Positions 9,070 through 16,926 of a stretch of DNA of 64,000 nucleotides are shown one piece after another; the first letter of the stretch is position 1, and the number at the start of each line of letters is the position of its first letter. The notes under the pieces are model-generated. The model saw only the letters and a list, made by a program, of their open reading frames with translations, did not search any database and had not been told where the DNA came from. Position numbers and translations under genes: made by a program. Origin of the DNA: Pseudooceanicola aestuarii (lineage in GTDB: Bacteria > Pseudomonadota > Alphaproteobacteria > Rhodobacterales > Rhodobacteraceae); assembly GCF_010614805.1 (NCBI RefSeq), contig NZ_JAAFZC010000006.1, forward strand, positions 42,719-106,718, read 5' to 3'.

Positions 9070-9882
9070 TTAGCGCCGCCTCCACAGCCCTGCGGTCGAA
9101 ACCGACAGCGCAAAGAGGATCGCGACCACGCAGACGATGGTCGGCCCGGTCGGCGTATCAAAGTAGTAAGACGCCTCGATCCCGCCAATCACCGAGCCAC
9201 CCGCGATCAGCACCGCAAGCCCGGCCATCACCTCGGGCGTGCGGCTGAAAGGGCGGGCGGTGGCAGCGGGAATGATCAGCATGGCGGTGATCAAAAGCGC
9301 CCCCACCACCTTGATGGCCACGGCCACGGTGATCGCCAGCGCCAGCGTCAGAACCAGTTGTTCGCGCCGCGGATCGACGCCTTCGGCCCGCGCCAGATCG
9401 GGGTTGAGCGTGGCGGTAAGCAGCCCCGACCAGCGCCAGCCCACAAGACCCAGCACCAGCACCGCGCCGCCCCAGATCACTGCAAGATCGTCGGGCATGA
9501 CCGCCAGAATGTCCCCGAAGAGATAGGCCATCAGGTCGATGCGGATGCCACTGAGAAAGGAAGCCGCCACCAGCCCGAAGGCCAATGCCGAATGCGCCAG
9601 AACGCCCAGCATGGTGTCCATGGCAAAGCCGCGCCCGCTCAGCGACGAGACGGTCAGCGCCATGGCCAGAGCCACCGCCAGCACGCCCAAGAAGACCGAC
9701 ACGGAAAAGGTCAGCGACAGGGCCACACCAAGGATCGCCGCCTGCGCGGTGGCGTCGCCGAAATAGGCCATGCGGCGCCAGACCACGAAGCAGCCAAGCG
9801 GTGCCGTTGCCAGCGCCAGCCCAAGGCCCGCCAGCACGGCGCGCAGGATGAAATCGTCAAGGATGGTGTTCACCAGGGTCAT
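9070..9882 (-). CDS. znuB: zinc ABC transporter permease ZnuB
   Basis: A 270-residue inner-membrane permease of the ABC-3 metal family with about eight hydrophobic segments. Characteristic stretches are MAYFGDATAQAAILG, which resembles the family's SHA-x-L-G region, and KVVGALLITAMLIIPAATAR. It forms the channel of the ZnuABC importer. Its start overlaps the stop of znuC by 4 nt (9879-9882), within the operon zur-znuC-znuB read on the minus strand. Confidence 0.92.
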   Translation of the reverse strand: MTLVNTILDDFILRAVLAGLGLALATAPLGCFVVWRRMAYFGDATAQAAILGVALSLTFSVSVFLGVLAVALAMALTVSSLSGRGFAMDTMLGVLAHSALAFGLVAASFLSGIRIDLMAYLFGDILAVMPDDLAVIWGGAVLVLGLVGWRWSGLLTATLNPDLARAEGVDPRREQLVLTLALAITVAVAIKVVGALLITAMLIIPAATARPFSRTPEVMAGLAVLIAGGSVIGGIEASYYFDTPTGPTIVCVVAILFALSVSTAGLWRRR

Positions 9883-10613
9883 TCTGCCGCCTCGTTCGCA
9901 ACCGGATCGTGCCGGTGATCATGGTGATGCGTGTAAAGGGCCAATGCCCCGCGTGTGCCCTCGCCAAAGAGAGCACGGTATTCCGGGGCCGAGGCGACAT
10001 GTTGCGGTGCCCCCTGACAGCAGACATGGCCGTTCAAGCAGATGACCCTGTCACTGGCGCTCATCACCACGTGCAGATCGTGGCTGACCATCAACACGCC
10101 ACAGCCGCGGCTCTGGCGGACCTCCTCGATCTGTCGATAAAAAGCGGCAACCCCCGGTTGGTCGAGGCCCTGCGTCGCTTCATCGAGCACCAGAAGATCG
10201 GGATTGGCCAGCAAAGCCCGGGCAAGCATGACCCGCTGCAACTGCCCGCCCGACAAGGCGCTGATCTGCCGACGTGACAGCCCCGCGACGCCTGCCTCGA
10301 CCAGCGCCTGTTCAATCTGCGCCGCACTCACCTTGCGGCGCAGCGACAGCAAACGAGCAACGGTCATCGGCAGCGTCGGATCAAGCGCCAGTCGTTGCGG
10401 CACATAGCCGATACGCAGCCCCGGCGCAGTGGTGATGCGGCCTTCGCTTGGGACAAGAGAGCCAATCAGCAGGCGTAGCAGGGTCGATTTCCCCGATCCG
10501 TTCGGCCCGACGATGGTGACGATCTCACCCGATTTCATGCTGATCGAAACACGTGCCAGGATCTGGCTGTCTCCCAGGCGCAGGCTGACGTCCGAGAACT
10601 CAAACAGACTCAT
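9879..10613 (-). CDS. znuC: zinc ABC transporter ATPase ZnuC
   Basis: A 244-residue ATPase with Walker A GPNGSGKST, signature LSGGQ, Walker B LLVLDEAT and switch His (MVSHDLHVV). The C-terminus carries a histidine-rich tail (HHHDHRHD), which is common in zinc-linked ATPases. Together with ZnuB and ZnuA it imports zinc from the periplasm. It overlaps zur by 4 nt upstream and znuB by 4 nt downstream, so all three are tightly coupled. Confidence 0.93.
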   Translation of the reverse strand: MSLFEFSDVSLRLGDSQILARVSISMKSGEIVTIVGPNGSGKSTLLRLLIGSLVPSEGRITTAPGLRIGYVPQRLALDPTLPMTVARLLSLRRKVSAAQIEQALVEAGVAGLSRRQISALSGGQLQRVMLARALLANPDLLVLDEATQGLDQPGVAAFYRQIEEVRQSRGCGVLMVSHDLHVVMSASDRVICLNGHVCCQGAPQHVASAPEYRALFGEGTRGALALYTHHHDHRHDPVANEAAE

Positions 10614-11095
10614 TGCTCAAGTCCCTGCTCGATGCAGGCAGGACAGACCCCGAGGGCCTCGACGACGGTCTGCTCAATCCGAAACCCAGCCGCGCGCGCC
10701 GCTGCGCCCAGCAACCCTTTCGACGGCGCCGAGACCGTTTCGGCCACCGAGTCGCATACACGACAAATCATGAAGGCAGGGAAATGGGTCTCTCCAGGGT
10801 GCAGGCAGGCCACATAGGCATTCAGCCGCTCGACCTTGTGCGCGAAACCGTGGGTCACCAGAAAGTCCAGCGCCCGGTAGGCCAGCGGCGGCTGCCCCCC
10901 CCATCCTTCACCCTTCAGCCGATCGAGGATCTGGTAAGCGCCAAGCGCCTTGTGATCCTCCAGCAGGATCTCGAGAACCCTTCGACGCACCGGCGTGAAC
11001 TGAAGGCGTCGTTCCGCGCAGCGATCCTCTGCCACGGCGACCTGCTCTGCCATGCAGACGGCATGGTCATGCTTTGAAAACCCGACCACTTTCAT
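10610..11095 (-). CDS. zur: zinc uptake regulator Zur (Fur family)
   Basis: A 161-residue Fur-family repressor. The winged helix spans about 30-95 (LQFTPVRRRVLEILL, QPPLAYRALDFL). Two CxxC pairs, C-R-V-C (about 112) and C-P-A-C near the C-terminus, form the usual structural zinc site. Between them lies the His-containing sensing segment CLHPGETHFP. The ATG at 11095 has GGGAG about 6 nt upstream. It heads the znuC-znuB operon and is divergent from znuA, with two dyads in the shared region, so autoregulation is likely. Placement with znu genes favours Zur over Fur. Confidence 0.92.
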   Translation of the reverse strand: MKVVGFSKHDHAVCMAEQVAVAEDRCAERRLQFTPVRRRVLEILLEDHKALGAYQILDRLKGEGWGGQPPLAYRALDFLVTHGFAHKVERLNAYVACLHPGETHFPAFMICRVCDSVAETVSAPSKGLLGAAARAAGFRIEQTVVEALGVCPACIEQGLEQ

Positions 11096-11122
11096 TTGGT
11101 TCTCCCGTAGCTTTGGGTTGAA

Positions 11123-11139
11123 ATGTGATATCGTAACGT
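11123..11139. promoter_or_regulatory. Zur-type operator near zur
   Basis: ATGTGAT-ATC-GTAACGT fits RYGTTAY-N3-RTAACRY at 13 of 14 positions. It begins 28 nt upstream of the zur start and 43 nt before znuA. Together with the site at 11155 it would cover both divergent promoters. Confidence 0.65.
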
Positions 11140-11154
11140 ATAGCCAATCGCGCA

Positions 11155-11171
11155 GTGTTACAACATAACGC
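11155..11171. promoter_or_regulatory. Zur-type operator near znuA
   Basis: GTGTTAC-AAC-ATAACGC fits RYGTTAY-N3-RTAACRY at all 14 positions. It ends 10 nt before the znuA start codon and overlaps the expected ribosome-binding region, where a bound repressor would block transcription or initiation. Confidence 0.75.
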
Positions 11172-11181
11172 AGAGGTCGTC

Positions 11182-12222
11182 ATGTCCAGAAAACTACTCC
11201 TTGGAGCTGTCTCCGTCCTGGGTCTCGCAAGCGCGGCTTCGGCCGAGGTTCCCTCGGTTGCCGCCGACATTCCGCCGGTTCATTCCTTGGTTTCCATCGT
11301 CATGGGTGACTTGGGCACCCCTGACCTTCTGGTCCAGCCCGGCGCATCCCCCCATGGCTATTCGCTGCGTCCCTCAGAGGCTGCGGCGCTCAATCGCGCA
11401 GATGCAGTCTTCTGGATCGGCGAGTCGCTTGAGCCCTGGCTGGCAGGCTCGATTGAGGCACTGGCGGACAACGCCCACGTGATCGAGCTGGTGGAAACGG
11501 ACGGAACGACCGAACTCGAGTTCCGTGAAGGTGCAACCTTTGAGGCGCACAGCCATGATCACGGTGAGGATGATCACCACGACCATGATCATGAAGATGC
11601 GCATGATCACGACCACGAGGAACATGATCACGACGAACACGACCACGACGAGCATGCACACGACGACCATGATCATGACGAGCATGCACACGAGGGCCAC
11701 GACCATCACGGCCATGACCCGCACGCCTGGCTAGACCCGGAGAACGCGCGCGTCTGGCTCGACGTCATCGCGTCGGAACTGTCGGAGCTCGACCCAGAAA
11801 ACGCCGCCACCTACAGCGCCAATGCAGAGGCCGGAAAGACCAACCTCGAGAACCTGATCGGTGAGATCTCGGCCCAGCTCGATCCGGTGCGCGGCGCGAA
11901 CTTCGTGGTGTTCCACGACGCCTACCAGTACTTTGAAAACCGCTTCGACTTTCCGGCCCGCGGCTCGATCACCCTGGGCGATGCCTCGGACCCCAGCCCG
12001 GCCCGGATCGAGGAGATCCAGCACAAGGTTGCCGAACTGGGCGTTTCCTGCGCCTTTGCCGAGCCACAGTTCAACCCTGATCTCGTCGCAACGGTATTCC
12101 GTGGCACCGATGCGCAGACCGGCATCATGGACCCGCTGGGCACAGATCTGGAACCGGGCGCGGACCTCTACCCGCAGCTGCTGCGCAACCTCGCCTCCAG
12201 CCTGACGGACTGCCTCGGCTAA
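11182..12222 (+). CDS. znuA: zinc ABC transporter substrate-binding protein ZnuA
   Basis: A 346-residue periplasmic zinc-binding protein. The signal peptide ends at ASA (about residue 21). Zinc ligands typical of the family are seen at IPPVHSLV and HGY early, FHDAYQYF in the middle and the Asp-containing LDPLG region late. A very long His/Asp/Glu loop spans residues about 123-181 and is built from repeats of H-D-H, D-E-H and similar units; this is the usual zinc-collecting loop but at the long end. The ATG at 11182 follows AGAGGTCG. A frame from 11155 is longer but starts inside the operator. Confidence 0.95.
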   Translation: MSRKLLLGAVSVLGLASAASAEVPSVAADIPPVHSLVSIVMGDLGTPDLLVQPGASPHGYSLRPSEAAALNRADAVFWIGESLEPWLAGSIEALADNAHVIELVETDGTTELEFREGATFEAHSHDHGEDDHHDHDHEDAHDHDHEEHDHDEHDHDEHAHDDHDHDEHAHEGHDHHGHDPHAWLDPENARVWLDVIASELSELDPENAATYSANAEAGKTNLENLIGEISAQLDPVRGANFVVFHDAYQYFENRFDFPARGSITLGDASDPSPARIEEIQHKVAELGVSCAFAEPQFNPDLVATVFRGTDAQTGIMDPLGTDLEPGADLYPQLLRNLASSLTDCLG

Positions 12223-12228
12223 CCTCTG

Positions 12229-12256
12229 AGGGCGCCGCGATATGCGGCGCCCTTTC
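12229..12256 (+). terminator. intrinsic terminator of znuA
   Basis: AGGGCGCCGC pairs with GCGGCGCCCT around a 5-nt loop and is followed by TTT. It begins 7 nt after the znuA stop. Confidence 0.85.
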
Positions 12257-12395
12257 CTGCACTCGCAGGTCATTCAAGCTTTGGCTGACAGGCGTTCGAG
12301 ACGCCCCGCCCCCTGGTGGGCTCAGGCCCATGCGGAGGCCTCGCCTAGCCGATGTCACGACAAGGGCCTACGCGTCGCATAAACCTGACCGCGTG

Positions 12396-12674
12396 TCAGC
12401 AACAGCTGCAACTGCGTGCGGGTCTGGCAAGATCCATATCTGTCAACGCCTTGTCGCCCAGCAGTGTTTCCGGCTCGACCTGCAACGCGGCCGCGAGACG
12501 CAGCGCCACATCTGCCGTCAGGTCTCCCTTCATCGGCAATGCCCCTTCCAGCCGCGCGATCTGACGCTCGGTCAGCCCCGCAAGCTTGGCCAGTTTCGTC
12601 CGGCCGATACCGCGGACACGGCGCAGCTCCTGCAGGCGATCCGATTGCAATGTCAGCATATCTCCAAACCTCAT
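12396..12674 (-). CDS. XRE-family DNA-binding protein with a C-terminal Cys cluster
   Basis: A 92-residue protein with a helix-turn-helix at about 12-70 (LQELRRVRGIGRTKLAKLAG, LTERQIARLEGAL), followed by a short tail ending A-R-S-C-S-C-C. The terminal three-cysteine cluster is unusual for a small XRE repressor and suggests metal or redox sensing, which is inference. The gene starts 13 nt after the CDF efflux gene and is probably co-transcribed with it. The ribosome site for the ATG at 12674 is weak, and an ATG at 12659 is possible. I do not recognise a named homologue. Confidence 0.75.
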   Translation of the reverse strand: MRFGDMLTLQSDRLQELRRVRGIGRTKLAKLAGLTERQIARLEGALPMKGDLTADVALRLAAALQVEPETLLGDKALTDMDLARPARSCSCC

Positions 12675-12687
12675 TCCAAGTGTTGTT

Positions 12688-13326
12688 CTAGTGCAGCGCG
12701 GGTATAGCCATCAGTCGCCATTCACGGCGTGCATCCCGCATGATCTGCCAGGCCCCATGCAGGGCAAGCGTGGCCATCAACCCGGCCACGGTGAAATCGG
12801 GCCAGCCATGGCCTGTGCCGAACACGCCCGCAGCGGCCAGAAGGACCGCTCCGTTCGCAATGACATCGTTGCGTGAACAGATCCAGACCGACCGCATGTT
12901 CGCATCCCCCGCCCGGAAGGCCGTCAGCAAAAGCAGGCAGATCAGGTTCATCACCAACGCCAGCATCCCGATGACCCCCATCGTCGGCGCATCCGGCACG
13001 GAGCCCTTCGCAATGTGCCACAGGATCGTCCCCAGCACCCAAAGCCCGAAAAGGCCCATGGATGCGCCTTTGACCCATGCCGCCCCCGCGCGCCAGCGCA
13101 AGCCCGCCCCGATGACCGCCAGGCTGATCGCGTAGTTCGCCGCATCAGCCAGAAAATCCAGCGCATCGGCCTGTAGTGCCGCAGAGCCCGCAATCATCCC
13201 TGCGGCCAGCTCCAGCATGAACATGCCCGCGTTGATGACGAGGACGACCCAGAGCACACGGCGGAACCGTTCGTCCGCAGTCGCAGCGTTCGAGGAGGCA
13301 CAGGTATCAGTGGAACAGCATGGCAT
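12688..13326 (-). CDS. cation diffusion facilitator-type efflux protein
   Basis: A 212-residue inner-membrane protein with about six hydrophobic segments. The N-terminus is cysteine-rich (MPCCSTDTCASS). The CDF transport site appears as A-L-Q-A-D-A-L-D-F-L-A-D in TM2 and as S-R-N-D-V-I-A-N in TM5. It lacks the C-terminal cytoplasmic domain of full-length CDF proteins, so it belongs to the short form. Likely role: export of zinc, cadmium or a related divalent metal. I chose the ATG at 13326 (GAGGT upstream) over the longer frame to 13389. It is divergent from the MerR regulator. Confidence 0.88.
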   Translation of the reverse strand: MPCCSTDTCASSNAATADERFRRVLWVVLVINAGMFMLELAAGMIAGSAALQADALDFLADAANYAISLAVIGAGLRWRAGAAWVKGASMGLFGLWVLGTILWHIAKGSVPDAPTMGVIGMLALVMNLICLLLLTAFRAGDANMRSVWICSRNDVIANGAVLLAAAGVFGTGHGWPDFTVAGLMATLALHGAWQIMRDARREWRLMAIPALH

Positions 13327-13358
13327 GGCGACCTCGCAAAGGCGTTTGATTCGGACTA

Positions 13359-13389
13359 TGCATAGCCCCTCTAGCCACTTGAGGGGCAA
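13359..13389 (-). promoter_or_regulatory. MerR-type promoter of the efflux operon with 19-bp spacer and dyad
   Basis: On the minus strand, TTGCCC (-35) and TATGCA (-10) are separated by 19 bp. That is the over-long spacing that MerR-family activators correct. The spacer overlaps the dyad CCCCTC-N9-GAGGGG, which resembles CadR/PbrR-type operators. It drives the CDF and XRE genes and lies 3 nt from the merR-type start. Confidence 0.8.
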
Positions 13390-13392
13390 GGC

Positions 13393-13803
13393 ATGAAAAC
13401 CGAAAACATCCGCATCGGCGATCTGGCAAAACTGACCGGCACGAAGGTTCCGACCATTCGGTACTACGAACAGACAGGCCTGATGCCCGCCGCACTGCGC
13501 AGCGCGAGCAACCAGAGGGTCTATGGCAACGTGCAGATAGACCGCCTGCGCTTCATTCGACGGTGCCGTTCACTTGGCTTTTCGATCGAACAGATCCGGG
13601 AACTGGCCGACCTCTCGTCCGAAGCCGAACGCTCTTGTGATGACGTGGACGCCTTGACCCAGCGGCACCTGCAGGATGTCGAGAGCAAGATCGCCGATCT
13701 CTCCGCGCTAGCACAGAGATTGCGTGCGCTGAGCCGCCACTGCGAAGGGGGCGGCCGGATAGACTGCTGCGGTGTTCTTGACGCATTGGGAGAAACCAAC
13801 TGA
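13393..13803 (+). CDS. MerR-family metal-responsive regulator (ZntR/CadR/PbrR type)
   Basis: A 136-residue regulator with an N-terminal winged helix (IRIGDLAKLTGTKVPTIRYY, about 6-75) and a dimerisation coiled coil. The metal loop is the C-terminal segment with Cys near 82 (ERSCDDVD), Cys near 118 (RHCEGGGRIDCC) and a Cys pair, the arrangement of zinc, cadmium or lead sensors. It is divergent from the CDF pump and binds, by analogy, the 19-bp-spacer promoter between them. The exact inducing metal cannot be read from sequence. Confidence 0.9.
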   Translation: MKTENIRIGDLAKLTGTKVPTIRYYEQTGLMPAALRSASNQRVYGNVQIDRLRFIRRCRSLGFSIEQIRELADLSSEAERSCDDVDALTQRHLQDVESKIADLSALAQRLRALSRHCEGGGRIDCCGVLDALGETN

Positions 13804-13990
13804 CACGGTCCGAGCCGTGCCACGTCATCTCCACGCAAGGCAGCACCCCGCGCAGAGCCCGCCTTCGAATGGCTCTTCAGGCGCCTTGTTGTGATCACGC
13901 AGCGGACCAAAAGCCAGATGTGATGATCCTGTGCCGGCATCCGGCCCGTCTTCGGCGACGACACGGTCCTACACCTGCATCGCGGCACCT

Positions 13991-15214
13991 CTAACCCGGA
14001 TCCGCCGCCGACCAAAGTGCGCTGACCGGGAGAGCAAAGTTTCCATCCCCCAAGGTCAGCTTGTCCTGCCCAAGGTAGAACACGATTCCAACGGTGCTGC
14101 GCCCCTTGCCCGGCCCATCCTTGGCGAACCATTTCAGATGCTTGAAATCCTCGGCGGCAACGCTGGTCGCGGCCTTGACCTCGCCCCCTACCAGCCGGTG
14201 GCCTCCGTCGATCAGCACGTCAATCTCTCGCCGGTCCGCGCTGCGCCAGTGGTATAGGCGATAGTCCTCGTCCTGTAGCGGCAGGGCGCGCTGCAACTCG
14301 CCCACGACGAAACTTTCCAGCAGACCGCCCAGGGCCTCCGGGCTGTTGCCGATGTCGAATGACCTTTCATTCAGCCGGCGCAGCGCGGCGGCAACGCCGG
14401 TATCCACGAAATGGAACTTCGGCTGCTTGATATCTCGTTTGCTTTCCCCAGGAATCCAGGCGCCCAGCTTGATTACCAGCGACAACCGCATCAGCACGTC
14501 GAGGTACTGATCAACCGTTTCGCGCTTGAGCTTTGCGAGTTTCGCAAGTTCAGAGGTGTTGATCTCTTGCGCCGTCCGCGCCGCCATCTGGTCGATCAGG
14601 AACCGCAGCGCGTCGGGCTTCCTTACCGGCATGACATCGGCAACGTCGCGCTCCACCACCGCGTCAATATAATCGCGATACTGCCTTTGACGCGACCTAA
14701 GGGGCAGCGCGCGGATCTCGGGGTAGCCCCCCATCAGGATCAGCTTGGCATAATCCTTGCGGCCCAGCGGCGCGGGGTCGGCGATCTGCGCCAGGCGCGG
14801 GACCGGCTGCATCGCCCAGTCGATCAGACGGCTGGCGGGGGCGCGGTTGACCTCGGCCCCGGTCAGCACGAACTGGCCCTTCCGGCGATTACGCTCGACG
14901 ATCTTCTTGATAGCCAGCGCCAGCTTCGGGGACCGCTGAGCCTCGTCGATGATGACCGGCGTGTCAGGCTGCACCTCGGCCAGGGCAGTCAGCTGACCTT
15001 CGGGGTCGGCCTCCATCGCGGCCAGGATCGCGGCATCGTCCAGCGTGATGAACCGCCCCAACCGGAAGAGATCGCGCACCAACGTGGTCTTGCCCACCTG
15101 CCGTGGCCCGACAAGGTTTACCACGCGGGCCGTTGCCAGCGAGTCACGCAGTTCGGGCATCAGATGCCGCGGCAGATAGTCATCGGTGTCGCTCGTTTCA
15201 CCAATTGCCCACAA
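13991..15214 (-). CDS. AAA ATPase with DUF4143 domain
   Basis: A 407-residue protein of the AAA_14/DUF4143 type. The Walker A motif is GPRQVGKTTL (about 36-45) and Walker B is PVIIDEAQ (about 86-93). A LTGA sensor segment follows, then a winged-helix region near 215-245, and a C-terminal PD-(D/E)xK-like part with EIDVLIDGG and GGEVKAAT. The biological role of the family is poorly known. The frame opens with TTG at 15214 and no strong ribosome site; a start further in is possible. It is the first of three minus-strand genes beside the plasmid replication genes. Confidence 0.85.
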   Translation of the reverse strand: MWAIGETSDTDDYLPRHLMPELRDSLATARVVNLVGPRQVGKTTLVRDLFRLGRFITLDDAAILAAMEADPEGQLTALAEVQPDTPVIIDEAQRSPKLALAIKKIVERNRRKGQFVLTGAEVNRAPASRLIDWAMQPVPRLAQIADPAPLGRKDYAKLILMGGYPEIRALPLRSRQRQYRDYIDAVVERDVADVMPVRKPDALRFLIDQMAARTAQEINTSELAKLAKLKRETVDQYLDVLMRLSLVIKLGAWIPGESKRDIKQPKFHFVDTGVAAALRRLNERSFDIGNSPEALGGLLESFVVGELQRALPLQDEDYRLYHWRSADRREIDVLIDGGHRLVGGEVKAATSVAAEDFKHLKWFAKDGPGKGRSTVGIVFYLGQDKLTLGDGNFALPVSALWSAADPG

Positions 15215-15288
15215 AGAAGCTCACGAAATGTCCACTAGAAGCACCACCACATGCCCTATAATGGGTTCTCCAGAAACCCGACAGCCGC

Positions 15289-15882
15289 TTATAAAACGCC
15301 CACGCCCGCATCGTTCAACTGCTCCCGATCGGGAAGATCGTTCAGGCTCGCCAGCCCGAACGCGACTAGGAATTGCTCAGTGGTGACGAAGGTGTAGGGC
15401 GCGCCACGGCGCGGAGCCCTCGGCCCGGTGCCAATGAGAGCCTGCGCATGCAGCCGCCCGATCAGATCGCGGCTGATCTCCTTGCCGAAAATGTCCTTCA
15501 GCCCGTCGCGGGTGATCGGCTGGTGGTAAGCGATGGCGGCCAGGACCGCGACGTCGAATTCGCTCAGGTCCAGCAGCTGGTCGCCGACATCCGCCGCAGC
15601 GCGGATCGCGGGGGCGTAGGTCGCGCGCGTCCGGAACATCCAGCCGGCGGCGCCCTGCGCGATCTCAAACGCCCGGCCCTCCAGATCGGCAGCAAGGTCC
15701 TCGACCAACAGGTCGACCGAGGCCCCCTGCCCCACGATCCGCGCCAGATCCTCGCGCGGGACTGGCGCGGCAGAGGCAAAGAGCACCGCCTCGATCCGCC
15801 GCATCCATTCGCGCCAGCGCAGATCGGGCGGCAGTTCCGCCAGTTCGCGATCAAGCTCAGGGTCAGAGCGATCCTTCGCCAT
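15289..15882 (-). CDS. scpB: ScpB-like segregation and condensation protein
   Basis: A 197-residue protein resembling ScpB, the paired winged-helix subunit of the SMC-Scp condensin. The first half carries REWMRRIEAVLFASAAPV and the second carries LSEFDVAVLAAIAYHQPIT with KDIFGKEIS. It follows the DUF1403 gene by only 2 nt, a pairing I recognise from Rhodobacterales plasmids. Because the chromosomal scpB is normally next to scpA, this is likely an accessory paralogue for plasmid maintenance. GGAG lies 7 nt before the start. Confidence 0.85.
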   Translation of the reverse strand: MAKDRSDPELDRELAELPPDLRWREWMRRIEAVLFASAAPVPREDLARIVGQGASVDLLVEDLAADLEGRAFEIAQGAAGWMFRTRATYAPAIRAAADVGDQLLDLSEFDVAVLAAIAYHQPITRDGLKDIFGKEISRDLIGRLHAQALIGTGPRAPRRGAPYTFVTTEQFLVAFGLASLNDLPDREQLNDAGVGVL

Positions 15883-15884
15883 CG

Positions 15885-16769
15885 CTACGCTCCGTAGAGC
15901 CGGAAGGTGTCGCGGCCCGTCAGCTCGCGCACCGCGCCGAGCTCAACCAACCGGTCACAAAGCCGTCGCGCCGCACGATCCGGCAAGGGCAAGGCCGAGG
16001 GCGCCACGGCATCGCGGGTCAGGAAAATCTCGACGGCGGCGCCCGCCCCCTTGGCACGCAGCTTGGGCGCGACCGCCTTCAGATGCGCCGCCCGGCGCGT
16101 GAGGTCGGCAGCCTGCCGCACGGCCTCAACCGCCGATCCAATCAGCCCACGATGACAGGCCAGCCGCAGGTCACAGCCCCGCTTGCGCAGATCGGCTCGC
16201 TTCAGGCCCGCGGCCAGCAGCGGGACCAGATGAGGCCAACCAAGGGCCTGGGTGAGGGCGGCATCGGCAAGCACCAGTGCCGGCGCCTGCGCGCGCGGGG
16301 CATCGGACTGCACCGCCTCCAGAACCATCGCCGCACGGGTCACCGGCGGTCCGCATCCCGCGTCGAGCCATGTGGCGATCTGCCCCGGCTCAGCGCCCGG
16401 CAGCGCGCGGGCCAGCGCCTTGACCGAGAGGGGCCGCTCCGCAGCCCGCCGCCATTCAAGACAGGTTTCACCGGCCGGTCCGGGCAGGTCGCCGGGGCGC
16501 AACAGGTGCACCGCATCGCGCAGCTCTGCGGCCCGCTCGGGACGCCCGGAAAACGCGACGCAAGCCTCTGCGGCGCGCAGCGCGAGCCGGTCACGCAACA
16601 AGGCTTGGGGAACGTCCTCGCGTTCCAACACAAGATGCAGGTGGTTCAGCGCCGCGCCCGAACAGAACGCAACATCTTCAGGGGCTTCCGCGCGGGTGGA
16701 GGTGATCCAGGATGGTATCCCGGACAAGGAGCCAAGGATACTCTGATGAACCGGTCGGGCAAATGTCAT
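15885..16769 (-). CDS. DUF1403 family protein
   Basis: A 294-residue protein of the DUF1403 family, rich in Ala, Leu and Arg with no clear catalytic motif or membrane segment. Family members are usually found next to a ScpB-like gene on Rhodobacterales accessory replicons, exactly as here, which suggests that the pair acts together in DNA organisation or segregation. The molecular function is unknown. Its start is divergent from the tyrosine recombinase across about 160 bp of AT-richer DNA. Confidence 0.82.
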   Translation of the reverse strand: MTFARPVHQSILGSLSGIPSWITSTRAEAPEDVAFCSGAALNHLHLVLEREDVPQALLRDRLALRAAEACVAFSGRPERAAELRDAVHLLRPGDLPGPAGETCLEWRRAAERPLSVKALARALPGAEPGQIATWLDAGCGPPVTRAAMVLEAVQSDAPRAQAPALVLADAALTQALGWPHLVPLLAAGLKRADLRKRGCDLRLACHRGLIGSAVEAVRQAADLTRRAAHLKAVAPKLRAKGAGAAVEIFLTRDAVAPSALPLPDRAARRLCDRLVELGAVRELTGRDTFRLYGA

Positions 16770-16926
16770 GGCCGCAGCCTACAGGTGGGCGGCGCTTTAT
16801 ACCACAAGTTTAGGCAAAAACCGCCTCACCTTATGATACTCAAAAATGTCCAGTAAATTTGCATTATCGGTCATAGATGACTAGGATGGCACGCAGACCC
16901 ATCGGGGCCGGGATCAGGGGGCGAAC

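Noticed and set aside
11374..11724. Long Met/Val-rich and His/Arg-rich open frames opposite the ZnuA histidine loop
   Set aside because: They arise from the repetitive His/Asp codons of znuA read on the other strand and have no ribosome site or family similarity.
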